Source of the DNA: CAYYYW01 sp964476245
Lineage (GTDB): Bacteria > Patescibacteriota > Microgenomatia > UBA1406 > HO2-37-13b
Length of the DNA: 64,000 nucleotides
NCBI GenBank assembly: GCA_964476245.1
Contig: CAYYYW010000002.1
Span: 1-64,000 of the forward strand
Direction of reading: 5' to 3'
Both the position numbers and the translations under genes were made by a program. The notes beneath the pieces are model-generated. The model was not told the DNA's origin. It saw only the letters and a list, made by a program, of their open reading frames with translations, and ran no database searches. Shown in pieces: positions 1 through 7,081 of the stretch; position 1 is the first letter of the stretch, and the number at the start of each line of letters is the position of its first letter.

Positions 1-902
1 GGCAAAACTTCATACCAAAGAGATGGAACTATTACGGCTTTTGCTTTTAAAATATAAGAGAATATTTTTCCATGATCAATAAATTCTTTGATAATAATAT
101 TTTTATATTTCTGATATTTTTTTGTCTCCCCTTTGAGTGGTCCATCTCCAATTACCAAAAGTTTAATTTTTGGTAGAGATTTAAATATTTCTAACAACTC
201 CTTCACCCCTTTCTCTTCGGATAATCTGCCTAAAAAAAGAAAGTAATCTTTTTCTTCTGTATGTTTTTTAAACTGATCTTTTTTAATATCAAGGAAATAT
301 GGAACAACTATTGTTTTTTCCTTAGGAAGACCTAAGGCCTCAACGTAATAATCTCTAGTAAACTGAGAAGGGAAAATAAATATATCAATTAAATTGTATG
401 TTTTTATTAAATTATGTACTAAAAAAGTTAAACCGTATACCAAGGAGGTAGAGCGAGAATTGTGATAACAACCGTAGATCACCGAAGGATAAAAAAACCT
501 CTTCTTTACACATAGTTCACAAATTTTTCCATCTCTAAACAACGAATTTTTTGGGCACATAAATTTATAATTATGAATTGTTTGAACAACGGGAATTTTA
601 AATTTTTTGCAGACTCTGTAGGCAACTGGGCCAATTAATGGATAAATATTGTGAAAATGGGCTACTTCTGGCTTAAAATCCCTTATTAACTTAGAAAGTT
701 CTTTTTCTGCTTTCAAATTCCAAAACATTCCCAAGCCTATTTTTAATTTCTCAAAAAAATTCTTCTCATTAATCTCCCGGCTATCTTTTATATAGATTCC
801 CACTTGATGACCTTTGTCTTTAAGAAGCTTCAATAGTGAATCAACATGGGTATCTTCCCCTCCTCTATATTGATAGCGGTTATAAACTAAAAGAATGCGC
901 AT
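1..902 (-). CDS. Glycosyltransferase family 4 (3' end off window)
   Basis: Retaining GT4/GT-B glycosyltransferase, probably transferring a nucleotide-activated sugar onto an envelope glycan at the cytoplasmic face. The start ATG is at 902 and the frame runs open to the window edge, so the C-terminus is missing (about 300 codons seen; the family is usually 350-400). The N-terminus MRILLVYNRYQYRGGED is the usual Rossmann strand plus glycine loop. GRLSEEKGV near residue 223 and VPSLWYEVLP near the visible end are the donor-binding landmarks of GT4. A cysteine cluster (CPKNSLFRDGKICELC) in the N-terminal half is common in some GT4 subfamilies. It lies 34 nt downstream of the epimerase gene and is probably in the same operon. 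The sugar specificity cannot be told from sequence. Confidence 0.85.
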   Translation of the reverse strand, partial: MRILLVYNRYQYRGGEDTHVDSLLKLLKDKGHQVGIYIKDSREINEKNFFEKLKIGLGMFWNLKAEKELSKLIRDFKPEVAHFHNIYPLIGPVAYRVCKKFKIPVVQTIHNYKFMCPKNSLFRDGKICELCVKKRFFYPSVIYGCYHNSRSTSLVYGLTFLVHNLIKTYNLIDIFIFPSQFTRDYYVEALGLPKEKTIVVPYFLDIKKDQFKKHTEEKDYFLFLGRLSEEKGVKELLEIFKSLPKIKLLVIGDGPLKGETKKYQKYKNIIIKEFIDHGKIFSYILKAKAVIVPSLWYEVL

Positions 903-936
903 ATTATAGGTAGAAAAGTGGGTCTACAAATCAAAC

Positions 937-1944
937 TCACCCATTCAGCAACAATCTCCCCAAATTCTTTTTAACTTCGCTTAGATTCTTATTTTTAAAA
1001 TACCAGTCAACTGTTGCCCTGAGTCCCTCTTCAAATGAATATTTCGGTTGCCAACCCAAAAGCTTTTTAGCCAGAGAATTATCTGCCACTCGATTAAGTG
1101 GCCCAGTTGGCATTTTTAAAAACTTGATTTTTTTTGGATGAAAATTGCCATATTTAAAAACCGTTCTTGCCATATCAATAACTTTAATTCTCTCGGTTGT
1201 CCCCAAATTAACCGCTGAAGCATCAACTATTTTTTCAGCCACCGAGATAAGCCCCTCAACAATATCATCAACGTGGGTCCAGTTGCGGATTTGCTGACCA
1301 TTTCCCCAAATTTCAAAAGGATCTTGTTTAATAAAAGCCCTAGCTATTATGGCCATAACCGCATGGCTTTCTGAAGCTCGCTCTCCGTAAACGGTGAAGA
1401 GGCGGCCGATAGCCGATTTCAAACCAAAATCTTTATAATATGCCTTAAGCGTCATCTCTCCCATCAACTTTGCCCAACCATAGATATTGTCAGCCTCAAA
1501 GGGTGGGCCTACCATTTCTTCTTTTAGAGAAAATTCTTTTTTCGGATCTTTTTGTAAGTAGTTTGGGTAAACGCATCCCGACGAGGTATAAACAACCTTT
1601 TCAACGCCTTGTTTCAAACAAGCGTAGAACACTGAACTATCTAAAAGAAAATTGGAAGCTGTTCGCCCCTGTTGAGTCTCAACGTATCCCCTCCCTCCAT
1701 GATCGGCGGCTAAATGAAAAACCATATCTATCCCTTTAACACTTTTTTTCGCATTTTCCAAATCTCTCAAATCTCTTTGATAAAACTCAATTTCCTTTAA
1801 ATATTTTTTAAAATAAGGAAGGTGCTTGTCAGTCAAATTAACAATTCTTACAGATCTTACCCTCCTTTTAATCAATCTTTCTAATAAATAAGAGCCGATA
1901 AATGAAGCGCCGGTAATAAGAATTTTTTTGGTTTTCAGATTCAT
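937..1944 (-). CDS. NAD-dependent epimerase/dehydratase (extended SDR)
   Basis: Nucleotide-sugar epimerase or dehydratase of the extended short-chain dehydrogenase family, 335 aa, a normal length. ITGASFIGS (residues 10-18) is the Rossmann glycine motif, TSSGCVYP (120-127) holds the catalytic Ser/Thr, and Y155-x3-K159 (YGWAK) is the catalytic dyad. The segment WTHVDDIVEGL is the usual substrate-side motif. The overall pattern resembles UDP-glucose 4-epimerase and GDP-mannose 3,5-epimerase relatives; the exact substrate is not decided. It precedes a GT4 gene on the same strand, so it probably supplies that transferase with its sugar donor. A TATAAT box lies 21 nt before the ATG. Confidence 0.85.
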   Translation of the reverse strand: MNLKTKKILITGASFIGSYLLERLIKRRVRSVRIVNLTDKHLPYFKKYLKEIEFYQRDLRDLENAKKSVKGIDMVFHLAADHGGRGYVETQQGRTASNFLLDSSVFYACLKQGVEKVVYTSSGCVYPNYLQKDPKKEFSLKEEMVGPPFEADNIYGWAKLMGEMTLKAYYKDFGLKSAIGRLFTVYGERASESHAVMAIIARAFIKQDPFEIWGNGQQIRNWTHVDDIVEGLISVAEKIVDASAVNLGTTERIKVIDMARTVFKYGNFHPKKIKFLKMPTGPLNRVADNSLAKKLLGWQPKYSFEEGLRATVDWYFKNKNLSEVKKNLGRLLLNG

Positions 1945-1980
1945 GATTGATTTTTAATTTATCAATTATATATTAAATGC

Positions 1981-2009
1981 TTGAATTTTTCTTTGATTCT
2001 TGTTATCTT
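1981..2009 (+). promoter_or_regulatory. Sigma-70-type promoter of the TPTPTR surface protein
   Basis: TTGAAT at 1981-1986, a 17-nt spacer and TATCTT at 2004-2009. The predicted transcript begins about 4 nt before the ATG at 2020. A TTG in frame at 1981 could be read as a start codon, but it is better explained as the -35 box. Confidence 0.5.
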
Positions 2010-2019
2010 TATTATCAAA

Positions 2020-3209
2020 ATGAAGATAAAATTATTACTATTTTTTATTTTATTTTTCGGGTTTTTTTTGGTAAAAAAAGCATCCGCTCAATATACCTGC
2101 GCTTATCTGTGTTGCGATGTTGACCCGTGGGGAAATGGTGATTGTACCACCTGTATAGATACACCCCCGTGTCCTGCCTATGAATGCTGGTGGGATTCTC
2201 AATGTCCAGACGCCACACCAACACCAACCAGAACACCAACACCAACCAGAACACCAACACCAACCAGAACACCAACACCAACCAGAANNNNNNNNNNNNN
2301 NNNNNNNNNNNNNNNNNNNNNNNNNNNNNNNNNNNNNNNNNNNNNNNNNNNNNNNNNNNNNNNNNNNNNNNNNNNNNNNNNNNNNNNACACCAACACCAA
2401 CCAGAACACCAACACCAACCAGAACACCAACACCAACCAGAACACCAACACCAACACCGGCGCAGTGGTATAAATTAAAAACCAGTTCATTTCATAAATC
2501 AGGCACCTGGACAGATGTTCTTCCTCTAACAATGAACCCGTATGACTCTCAGGATGACGGCAGTGGTCCCAGCTATAATTTCTTTAATGTTGTTGACCCT
2601 GGTATAGTTTCTTCCTCTGATGTAGTTAATCTTGACCCGGCTCGAATCTCAACTTCAGGCTGGAAAATCAGTAGTTACTCACGATCAAACAATCTGTCTC
2701 CCAGCGTTTTTATCGACTATATTAAATCAAGAAAAGAATACGCCACTATTACTTCTTTAAACACTCTTGACCAAACAAAAGTTAATCTATATTCCGGTAG
2801 TCTTACTATCACTAATCCCTCGGACTTTAACAATAAAAAAGTGGTTTTAATCATTGACGGCTCTCTAACTATAGACGTGCCGAATTTTCAACCAGCCAAC
2901 AGCAGCTTAGCTATATTAGCCAAGGGGTCAATAAATATCACTGCGAAAGTCAAAGAAATGAACGGCGTCTTTATCGGCAACGCCGTTGACTTTGCCTCAG
3001 ATATTGCCCCAGGAAACACAACACCTAATCCATTAAAAATCAAAGGTAATATTATTGCTTCAGCCAGCAACAACAGTGAAGCCAAACGAAATAGGACCGA
3101 CGACGTTTTAAAACCTTCCATTTTTATCGTTGTTGACGCAAACTCATACCTGGACTTACTACCATATTTATCAATTAGCACCTACGAATGGACGGAAATG
3201 GCACCGTAG
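2020..3209 (+). CDS. Secreted surface protein with TPTPTR linker (interrupted by gap)
   Basis: Exported protein of unknown function. The start at 2020 gives a signal peptide (MKIKLLLFFILFFGFFLV, cleavage likely after ASA) directly behind a promoter. A Cys-rich N-terminal module (CCDVDPWGNGDCTTC) follows, then a Thr-Pro linker encoded by an 18-bp tandem unit (TPTPTR), four copies before and three after a 100-N gap at 2288-2387. The gap length is a placeholder, so the frame before and after need not agree; the C-terminal part reads openly to 3209. That part (about 240 aa) is rich in strands such as DGSLTIDVPNFQ and SLAILAKGSINI and ends SISTYEWTEMAP, a pattern I associate with pilus-linked proteins of Microgenomates. 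It lies 13 nt before a pilin-like gene, so the pair probably forms a surface structure. Confidence 0.7.
2213..2453 (+). repeat. 18-bp tandem repeat encoding TPTPTR, containing gap 1
   Basis: Unit ACACCAACACCAACCAGA, four copies before the N run (2288-2387) and three after, ending in a degenerate ACACC tract. The assembly most likely broke because the repeat is longer than the reads; the true copy number is unknown. Confidence 0.9.
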
Positions 3210-3222
3210 ATTAAATTAAAAC

Positions 3223-4008
3223 ATGGAAAATCAACGCGGTCAGGTTTTACTCATCATCATTCTGCTTTCTACCGTTTTACTAACGATCGGACTTTCTGTT
3301 TCCCAAATCACCACCCAAGAAACCCAGATCGCCAAATTAGAGGAAGAATCAAAGAAAGCCTTTGCCGCGGTCGAGGCCGGACTTGATGCGAGATTAAAAT
3401 CAGGGTCTGATATAACCAATATCGCCTCAATTTTACCACCTAACTCAGGAATTATCTCCGGTCAAGCCACCACCGACCCCACCCCAAAATCAACTTTTAT
3501 CACTCCTCTTTTAAAAAAAGATGAGCAGTATACTTTTTATTTAGCCGACTACGATATTGCCGCCAACAGTTTTAGCGCTTATTTTTCCGGCGATCTAATT
3601 TTCTATCTTGGCAATAGCTCATCTTGTCCTACCCTTGAATTAACCATCGTTTCAAGCTCCAATAGCATCAGACGAAAATTAATCAATCCTTCTTGTTCTA
3701 CAATGACAGCCTCAGATATCTCCAATACAAATTCAGGGGCGCCGTTTAACTTTCAAGGAGTGAATTTTGACTATAAAACAACCTCGTCTTTGTCAATTGC
3801 TGGTGATACTAAATTAATTATTGTGAGAGTTTTATTCGCCGAAACCAAAATTGGTATTGAAAGAATTAGTGGAACATCAACAGTTTTACCTCTTCAAGGC
3901 AAAACCATTACTTCCGACGCCACCACCTCAACTGGAGTCTCCAAAAAAATCCAACTTTTCCAGTCTTTGCCGCAGATTCCGGCGGACTTTTTTATCACCA
4001 GTTTTTGA
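3223..4008 (+). CDS. PilX-like pilus-associated protein
   Basis: 261-aa protein with an N-terminus like PilX/type IV minor pilins: RGQVLLIIILLSTVLLTIGL forms one hydrophobic helix followed by the amphipathic stretch TQETQIAKLEEESKKAFAAVEAG. The rest is a predicted extracellular beta-rich domain with two Cys pairs (CPTLE...NPSCS). It probably acts at the cell surface with the TPTPTR protein just upstream. It ends LPQIPADFFITSF; a near copy of this tail occurs again 100 bp downstream (see 4033-4122). The family assignment rests on the N-terminal pattern only. Confidence 0.65.
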   Translation: MENQRGQVLLIIILLSTVLLTIGLSVSQITTQETQIAKLEEESKKAFAAVEAGLDARLKSGSDITNIASILPPNSGIISGQATTDPTPKSTFITPLLKKDEQYTFYLADYDIAANSFSAYFSGDLIFYLGNSSSCPTLELTIVSSSNSIRRKLINPSCSTMTASDISNTNSGAPFNFQGVNFDYKTTSSLSIAGDTKLIIVRVLFAETKIGIERISGTSTVLPLQGKTITSDATTSTGVSKKIQLFQSLPQIPADFFITSF

Positions 4009-4032
4009 TCTGCGCCCGCCAAAAATCGCAGC

Positions 4033-4122
4033 ATGAGCCGTGTTCGAATAGAACTGAAAAGGCGAATGCTAAGATTAGGAGGGCCGCAAATACCCTCTGA
4101 TTTTTTTGTCACTAGCTTTTAA
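4033..4122 (+). pseudogene. Remnant copy of the PilX-like C-terminal tail
   Basis: A 29-codon open frame ending GGPQIPSDFFVTSF then stop, which matches the end of the upstream gene (LPQIPADFFITSF) residue for residue apart from conservative changes. The DNA is diverged, so this is an old duplication: probably the 3' scrap of a second pilX-like gene whose body was lost. It could also be a tiny gene, but there is no clear promoter. Confidence 0.5.
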
Positions 4123-4123
4123 A

Positions 4124-5086
4124 TCACGCCTGATGTTTTTTCAAGATCCAAACAAGAAACAAAAGCCCCATACTTACCCCAAACCAAAGAGTAATAAATC
4201 TGAAGATTATGGTAATAAAAAGCGCCTGCGGTAAAGCCATTTTAAAAAACAACATCAAGAAAGAAGTGATGGATCCTTCAGCCACCCCAACTCCGCCGGG
4301 AATTAATGCCAGAAAACCGGCAATTGAAGAAAAGGAAAAGATAAATAATGAATAAAATAATCCCTGTAGGGGCGATTCATGAATCGCCCCTACCACAAAT
4401 TGATTAACCAGCAAAAACAAAGAAATTCCCTCAAACGCCCAGGCGATTATCCCCAACCCCACAGCCGTGGCCAAATTTTTTCCCGTCAATAATTTTTGCG
4501 AGTTTTCAAAAAAAGTAATAACAAAATCTAAAATCTTAATATGAAAAAAACGTTTTTCAAATCGTTTTATCAATTTAACAACCATCTCTTTGGCATAAAT
4601 AAAGATAATAAAACCCACCACCATGAGAGTTGAAAAAACAAAAAAAATAATTGATTGCCGGAAAAAATAAACCCCGCCCAAAGCTAAAATAATCATGGCT
4701 ATCCCGTCAGTCATCCGTTCAAAAACCAAAAGGGGAACCATTTCGGAAAAGCGATTGCCTGTTTCTTTTTTAACTAAATAAGCTTTTAAGACCTCGCCCA
4801 TTTTCCCCGGCGTAACAGTCATACAAATACCAGAGAAAAAAATTTGAAAAGATTTTTTAAGCGGAAGAATAATATTGATTTTTCTCAGTAAATAATGCCA
4901 GCGAAAAAAACGAAAAACGTAATTCAAAAAACTGAATAATAAGAGTAAAGGAATAATTCTCCAATTGAATTTAGCTGACGCCGATAATATTTTTTTAATA
5001 TCGGCTAAAAGGACAAAAACAGTGTAAAGAAGAATTGACGAAATAAAGATTAAAAGAATTCGTTTTTCTTGTTTCTTAATATCCAT
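4124..5086 (-). CDS. Flippase-like membrane protein (LPG synthase TM / UPF0104 family)
   Basis: 320-aa polytopic membrane protein of the family that includes the MprF flippase domain, AglD and YbhN. Family signatures are TPGKMGEVLKAYLVKK (near residues 93-108), VFERMTDGIAMI and the C-terminal IPGGVGVAEG. Members handle lipid-linked substrates at the membrane. A 28-bp palindrome at 4366-4393 adds the in-frame peptide VGAIHESPLQG inside a loop before the last helices. Convergent with the pilin-like gene. Substrate unknown. Confidence 0.75.
   Translation of the reverse strand: MDIKKQEKRILLIFISSILLYTVFVLLADIKKILSASAKFNWRIIPLLLLFSFLNYVFRFFRWHYLLRKINIILPLKKSFQIFFSGICMTVTPGKMGEVLKAYLVKKETGNRFSEMVPLLVFERMTDGIAMIILALGGVYFFRQSIIFFVFSTLMVVGFIIFIYAKEMVVKLIKRFEKRFFHIKILDFVITFFENSQKLLTGKNLATAVGLGIIAWAFEGISLFLLVNQFVVGAIHESPLQGLFYSLFIFSFSSIAGFLALIPGGVGVAEGSITSFLMLFFKMALPQALFITIIFRFITLWFGVSMGLLFLVWILKKHQA
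4366..4393. repeat. 28-bp GTAGGG-type palindrome inside a gene
   Basis: Perfect dyad with arms GTAGGGGCGATTCA and TGAATCGCCCCTAC. It is in frame in the flippase-like gene and belongs with the copies at 5239, 30215, 30606 and 52977: same outer ends GTAG...CTAC, different cores. Confidence 0.9.
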
Positions 5087-5116
5087 ATAACGATTATAAT
5101 AATTATAACTGAAAAA

Positions 5117-5162
5117 AACCGCGGCGGTTTTAAAAAATAGTCCATCTGGAACCGCGGCGGTT
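5117..5162. repeat. Two copies of dyad AACCGCGGCGGTT before epimerase
   Basis: AACCGCGGCGGTT occurs at 5117-5129 and 5150-5162, the second ending 7 nt before the ATG at 5170. Each is a 6-bp inverted repeat around a central G, so they may be operator sites or a repeat remnant. Confidence 0.5.
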
Positions 5163-5169
5163 AAAAACC

Positions 5170-6345
5170 ATGAGAATTTTAATCACCGGTGGCGCTGGAT
5201 TTCTTGGATTGCATTTGGCTAAATATTATGCAAAAAATGTAGGGACAGGTCGCGACCTGTCCCTACTGGACATCGCCCCCTTTAACAAATCCGAATACCC
5301 CAAAAACTGCGTTTTTATCCAAGGCGACATTCGCGATAAAAACTTAATTAATCAATTAATTAAGTCTGTTGATCTCGTTATTCACGCTGCAGCTGCTTTA
5401 CCTTTGTGGAGGCCGGAAGAAATTTTTGACATTAACGTCAATGGAACCAAAAATCTTCTTGAGGCCGCCTCTAAAAATAAAATCAAACGTTTTGTTTTTA
5501 TCTCCTCAACCGCTGTTTATGGAATCCCGGAAAAACATCCCATTTTTGAAGACGATCCCCTAATCGGCGTTGGTCCTTACGGAGAAAGCAAAATTCAAGC
5601 AGAAAGACTTTGTGAAAAATATAGAAAAATGGGGCTAATTGTCACCATTATTCGACCAAAAACCTTTGTTGGCACCCACCGCCTGGGAGTATTTGAAATT
5701 CTTTTTGACTGGATAAAAGACGGCAAAAGAATTCCGACGATTGGCTCGGGCAATAATCGCTATCAGCTTTTGGATGTTGATGATTTAGTTGAAGCAATTT
5801 ATTTATGTTTAACAAACAAAAACGCTCAAAAAATCAACAAGACTTTTAACATTGGCGCGGAAAAATTTGGCACAGTCAGGGAGGATTTGGAAGAATTGTT
5901 TGAATATGCCCAGGCGACGGGTGGCGCGGGTGCCTGCCTGCCGGACAGGCAGGGAAGGGCTCCCGACAGCGCACATCCGCCAGCTGGCGGAGAGCACTGG
6001 CGGGAAGGAAACCCACGACAGGCCCCGTCGCCGAGAAAAAAATCCACCATCCTCCCCACTCCTGCTTTTCTCGTCAAAAAAGCCCTCTGGCTTTTTGAAA
6101 AAATGAAAATTTCTCCCCTTTACCAATGGGTCTACGACACCGCCGACCACGACTCTTACGTATCAATTAATCGATTAATCGATACACTCAATTGGCATCC
6201 GAAATATTCCAATTCCGAAGCTTTAATTAAATCTTACCAGTGGTATTTGAACAATTACAAACAAATTAAATCTAAGATTCCTGGGGTCACTCACACCGTC
6301 GGCTGGGATCAAGGAATCTTGAAATTTTTTAAGAAGTTTTTATAA
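5170..6345 (+). CDS. NAD-dependent epimerase/dehydratase with in-frame repeat insertions
   Basis: Extended SDR protein, 391 aa, longer than the usual 310-340. LITGGAGFLG (4-13) is the cofactor loop, ISSTAVYG (111-118) holds the catalytic Ser/Thr, and Y137-x3-K141 (YGESK) is the catalytic dyad. Two insertions account for the extra length. A 28-bp palindrome (5239-5266) encodes VGTGRDLSLL right after the first helix. A GC-rich block (about 5903-6045) encodes ATGGAGACLPDRQG and following residues, and contains a CCTGCCTG/CAGGCAGG hairpin and a CCGCCAG/CTGGCGG hairpin. The protein resumes with normal sequence (PAFLVKKALWLF...). Likely role: nucleotide-sugar or sterol/isoprenoid-type dehydrogenase-epimerase; the substrate is not decided. 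Confidence 0.8.
   Translation: MRILITGGAGFLGLHLAKYYAKNVGTGRDLSLLDIAPFNKSEYPKNCVFIQGDIRDKNLINQLIKSVDLVIHAAAALPLWRPEEIFDINVNGTKNLLEAASKNKIKRFVFISSTAVYGIPEKHPIFEDDPLIGVGPYGESKIQAERLCEKYRKMGLIVTIIRPKTFVGTHRLGVFEILFDWIKDGKRIPTIGSGNNRYQLLDVDDLVEAIYLCLTNKNAQKINKTFNIGAEKFGTVREDLEELFEYAQATGGAGACLPDRQGRAPDSAHPPAGGEHWREGNPRQAPSPRKKSTILPTPAFLVKKALWLFEKMKISPLYQWVYDTADHDSYVSINRLIDTLNWHPKYSNSEALIKSYQWYLNNYKQIKSKIPGVTHTVGWDQGILKFFKKFL
5239..5266. repeat. 28-bp GTAGGG-type palindrome inside epimerase
   Basis: Perfect dyad with arms GTAGGGACAGGTCG and CGACCTGTCCCTAC, in frame at codons 24-33 of the epimerase. Confidence 0.9.
5903..6045. repeat. GC-rich palindromic repeat block inside epimerase
   Basis: A GC-rich island in AT-rich coding sequence with two hairpins: CCTGCCTG/CAGGCAGG (5933-5953) and an imperfect CCGCCAGCTGGCGG dyad shortly after. 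It encodes a low-complexity peptide with no counterpart in the SDR fold. Confidence 0.75.
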
Positions 6346-6374
6346 AAAACCACGGGCATAGCCCATGGTTTTTT
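6346..6374 (+). terminator. Rho-independent terminator after epimerase
   Basis: CCACGGGC/GCCCATGG hairpin with a 3-nt loop and one mismatch, flanked by A4 and T6, beginning at the stop codon. A CCTGCCTG/CAGGCAGG repeat hairpin follows at 6376-6395. Confidence 0.8.
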
Positions 6375-6375
6375 G

Positions 6376-6395
6376 CCTGCCTGACGGCAGGCAGG
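6376..6395. repeat. CCTGCCTG/CAGGCAGG palindrome
   Basis: 8-bp perfect stem with a 4-nt loop (ACGG). The same repeat class appears in coding sequence at 5933-5953 and 21885-21905. Confidence 0.85.
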
Positions 6396-6487
6396 TTTCG
6401 CCTTGTACACCGCCTTCTGCTGTGAATATTATATCGCTTCATCCACGGATAGAACCCGTGGCTTTCGCTTTCTTGAAATAAACGGTC

Positions 6488-6516
6488 TTGACTTTAGTCT
6501 TTACTCTATATATACT
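6488..6516 (+). promoter_or_regulatory. Promoter of toxin-antitoxin operon 1
   Basis: TTGACT at 6488-6493, 17-nt spacer, TATACT at 6511-6516. The predicted transcription start (about 6523) falls after the ATG at 6519 and 2 nt before the ATG at 6525, which argues for the second ATG and an almost leaderless mRNA. Confidence 0.75.
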
Positions 6517-6524
6517 TTATGTAT

Positions 6525-6818
6525 ATGAATACAACAGTAATTAATATCAAAATAAATCCTACTCTCAAAAAACAAGCCCAAAACATAGCCGAGGAACTGG
6601 GAATTAATCTTAGTTCTCTTATAAAAGCTTATCTTAAACAGCTTGTTAGAGTAAAAACTGTTTCTTTTAGCCTGGAAGAAGAACCGACTGATTATTTGCT
6701 CCAAGCTTTAAAAGAGTCTCAGGAAGATATTAAGGCGAGCAGAGTATCACCTGCTTTTGATAACCCTAATAGGGCAACTAAATGGCTTCGTAAAAAAAAC
6801 AAAAAATATGCAGGTTAG
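6525..6818 (+). CDS. RelB/DinJ-type antitoxin
   Basis: Antitoxin of a type II toxin-antitoxin pair, 97 aa from the ATG at 6525 (an upstream ATG at 6519 lies within the promoter footprint). The N-terminus TTVINIKINPTLKKQAQNIA followed by ELGINLSSLIKAYLKQLV is a ribbon-helix-helix DNA-binding domain of the RelB/DinJ type. The charged C-terminus (PNRATKWLRKKNKKYAG) would wrap the toxin. The gene overlaps the toxin start by 11 nt, the classical arrangement, so expression is coupled. It probably represses its own promoter. Confidence 0.85.
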   Translation: MNTTVINIKINPTLKKQAQNIAEELGINLSSLIKAYLKQLVRVKTVSFSLEEEPTDYLLQALKESQEDIKASRVSPAFDNPNRATKWLRKKNKKYAG

Positions 6819-7077
6819 ATTTAGTAGGCACTTTAGCAAACATTATGATAAAGTTGCTTTTAACATTAAATCCGCCTTCGATAAGCGATTAAAACTTTTT
6901 CTTAAAAACCCTTATTACCCACAATTAAACAATCATTCTCTTAAAGGAAAATATTCTGGCTATCGTAGCATAAACATAACCGGCGATTGGCGTGCCTTAT
7001 ATTCTGAACATTTCCAACAAGATAATAAAATAGTTATTTTTGAGATCTTGGGAACTCATAGTCAGCTGTATAAATGA
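6808..7077 (+). CDS. RelE/YafQ-type mRNA interferase toxin
   Basis: 89-aa RelE-superfamily toxin that would cleave mRNA on the ribosome. The start MQVRFSRHFSKHYDKV at 6808 is chosen because it fits the family length and overlaps the antitoxin end; a longer in-frame start at 6757 lies inside the antitoxin. Family landmarks are HSLKGKYSGYRSINITGDWR and the C-terminal IFEILGTHSQLY, with the His near the end typical of YafQ-like toxins. It is followed after 4 nt by a glycosyltransferase gene. Confidence 0.85.
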   Translation: MQVRFSRHFSKHYDKVAFNIKSAFDKRLKLFLKNPYYPQLNNHSLKGKYSGYRSINITGDWRALYSEHFQQDNKIVIFEILGTHSQLYK

Positions 7078-7081
7078 ATCT

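Noticed and set aside
1981..2019. TTG start codon extending the surface protein by 13 residues
   Set aside because: The TTG is the first half of a -35 box (TTGAAT) with a correctly spaced -10, and the ATG at 2020 begins a proper signal peptide.
5809..6150. Minus-strand open frames within the epimerase gene
   Set aside because: They exist because the GC-rich repeat block lacks stops; they have no start signals or family motifs.
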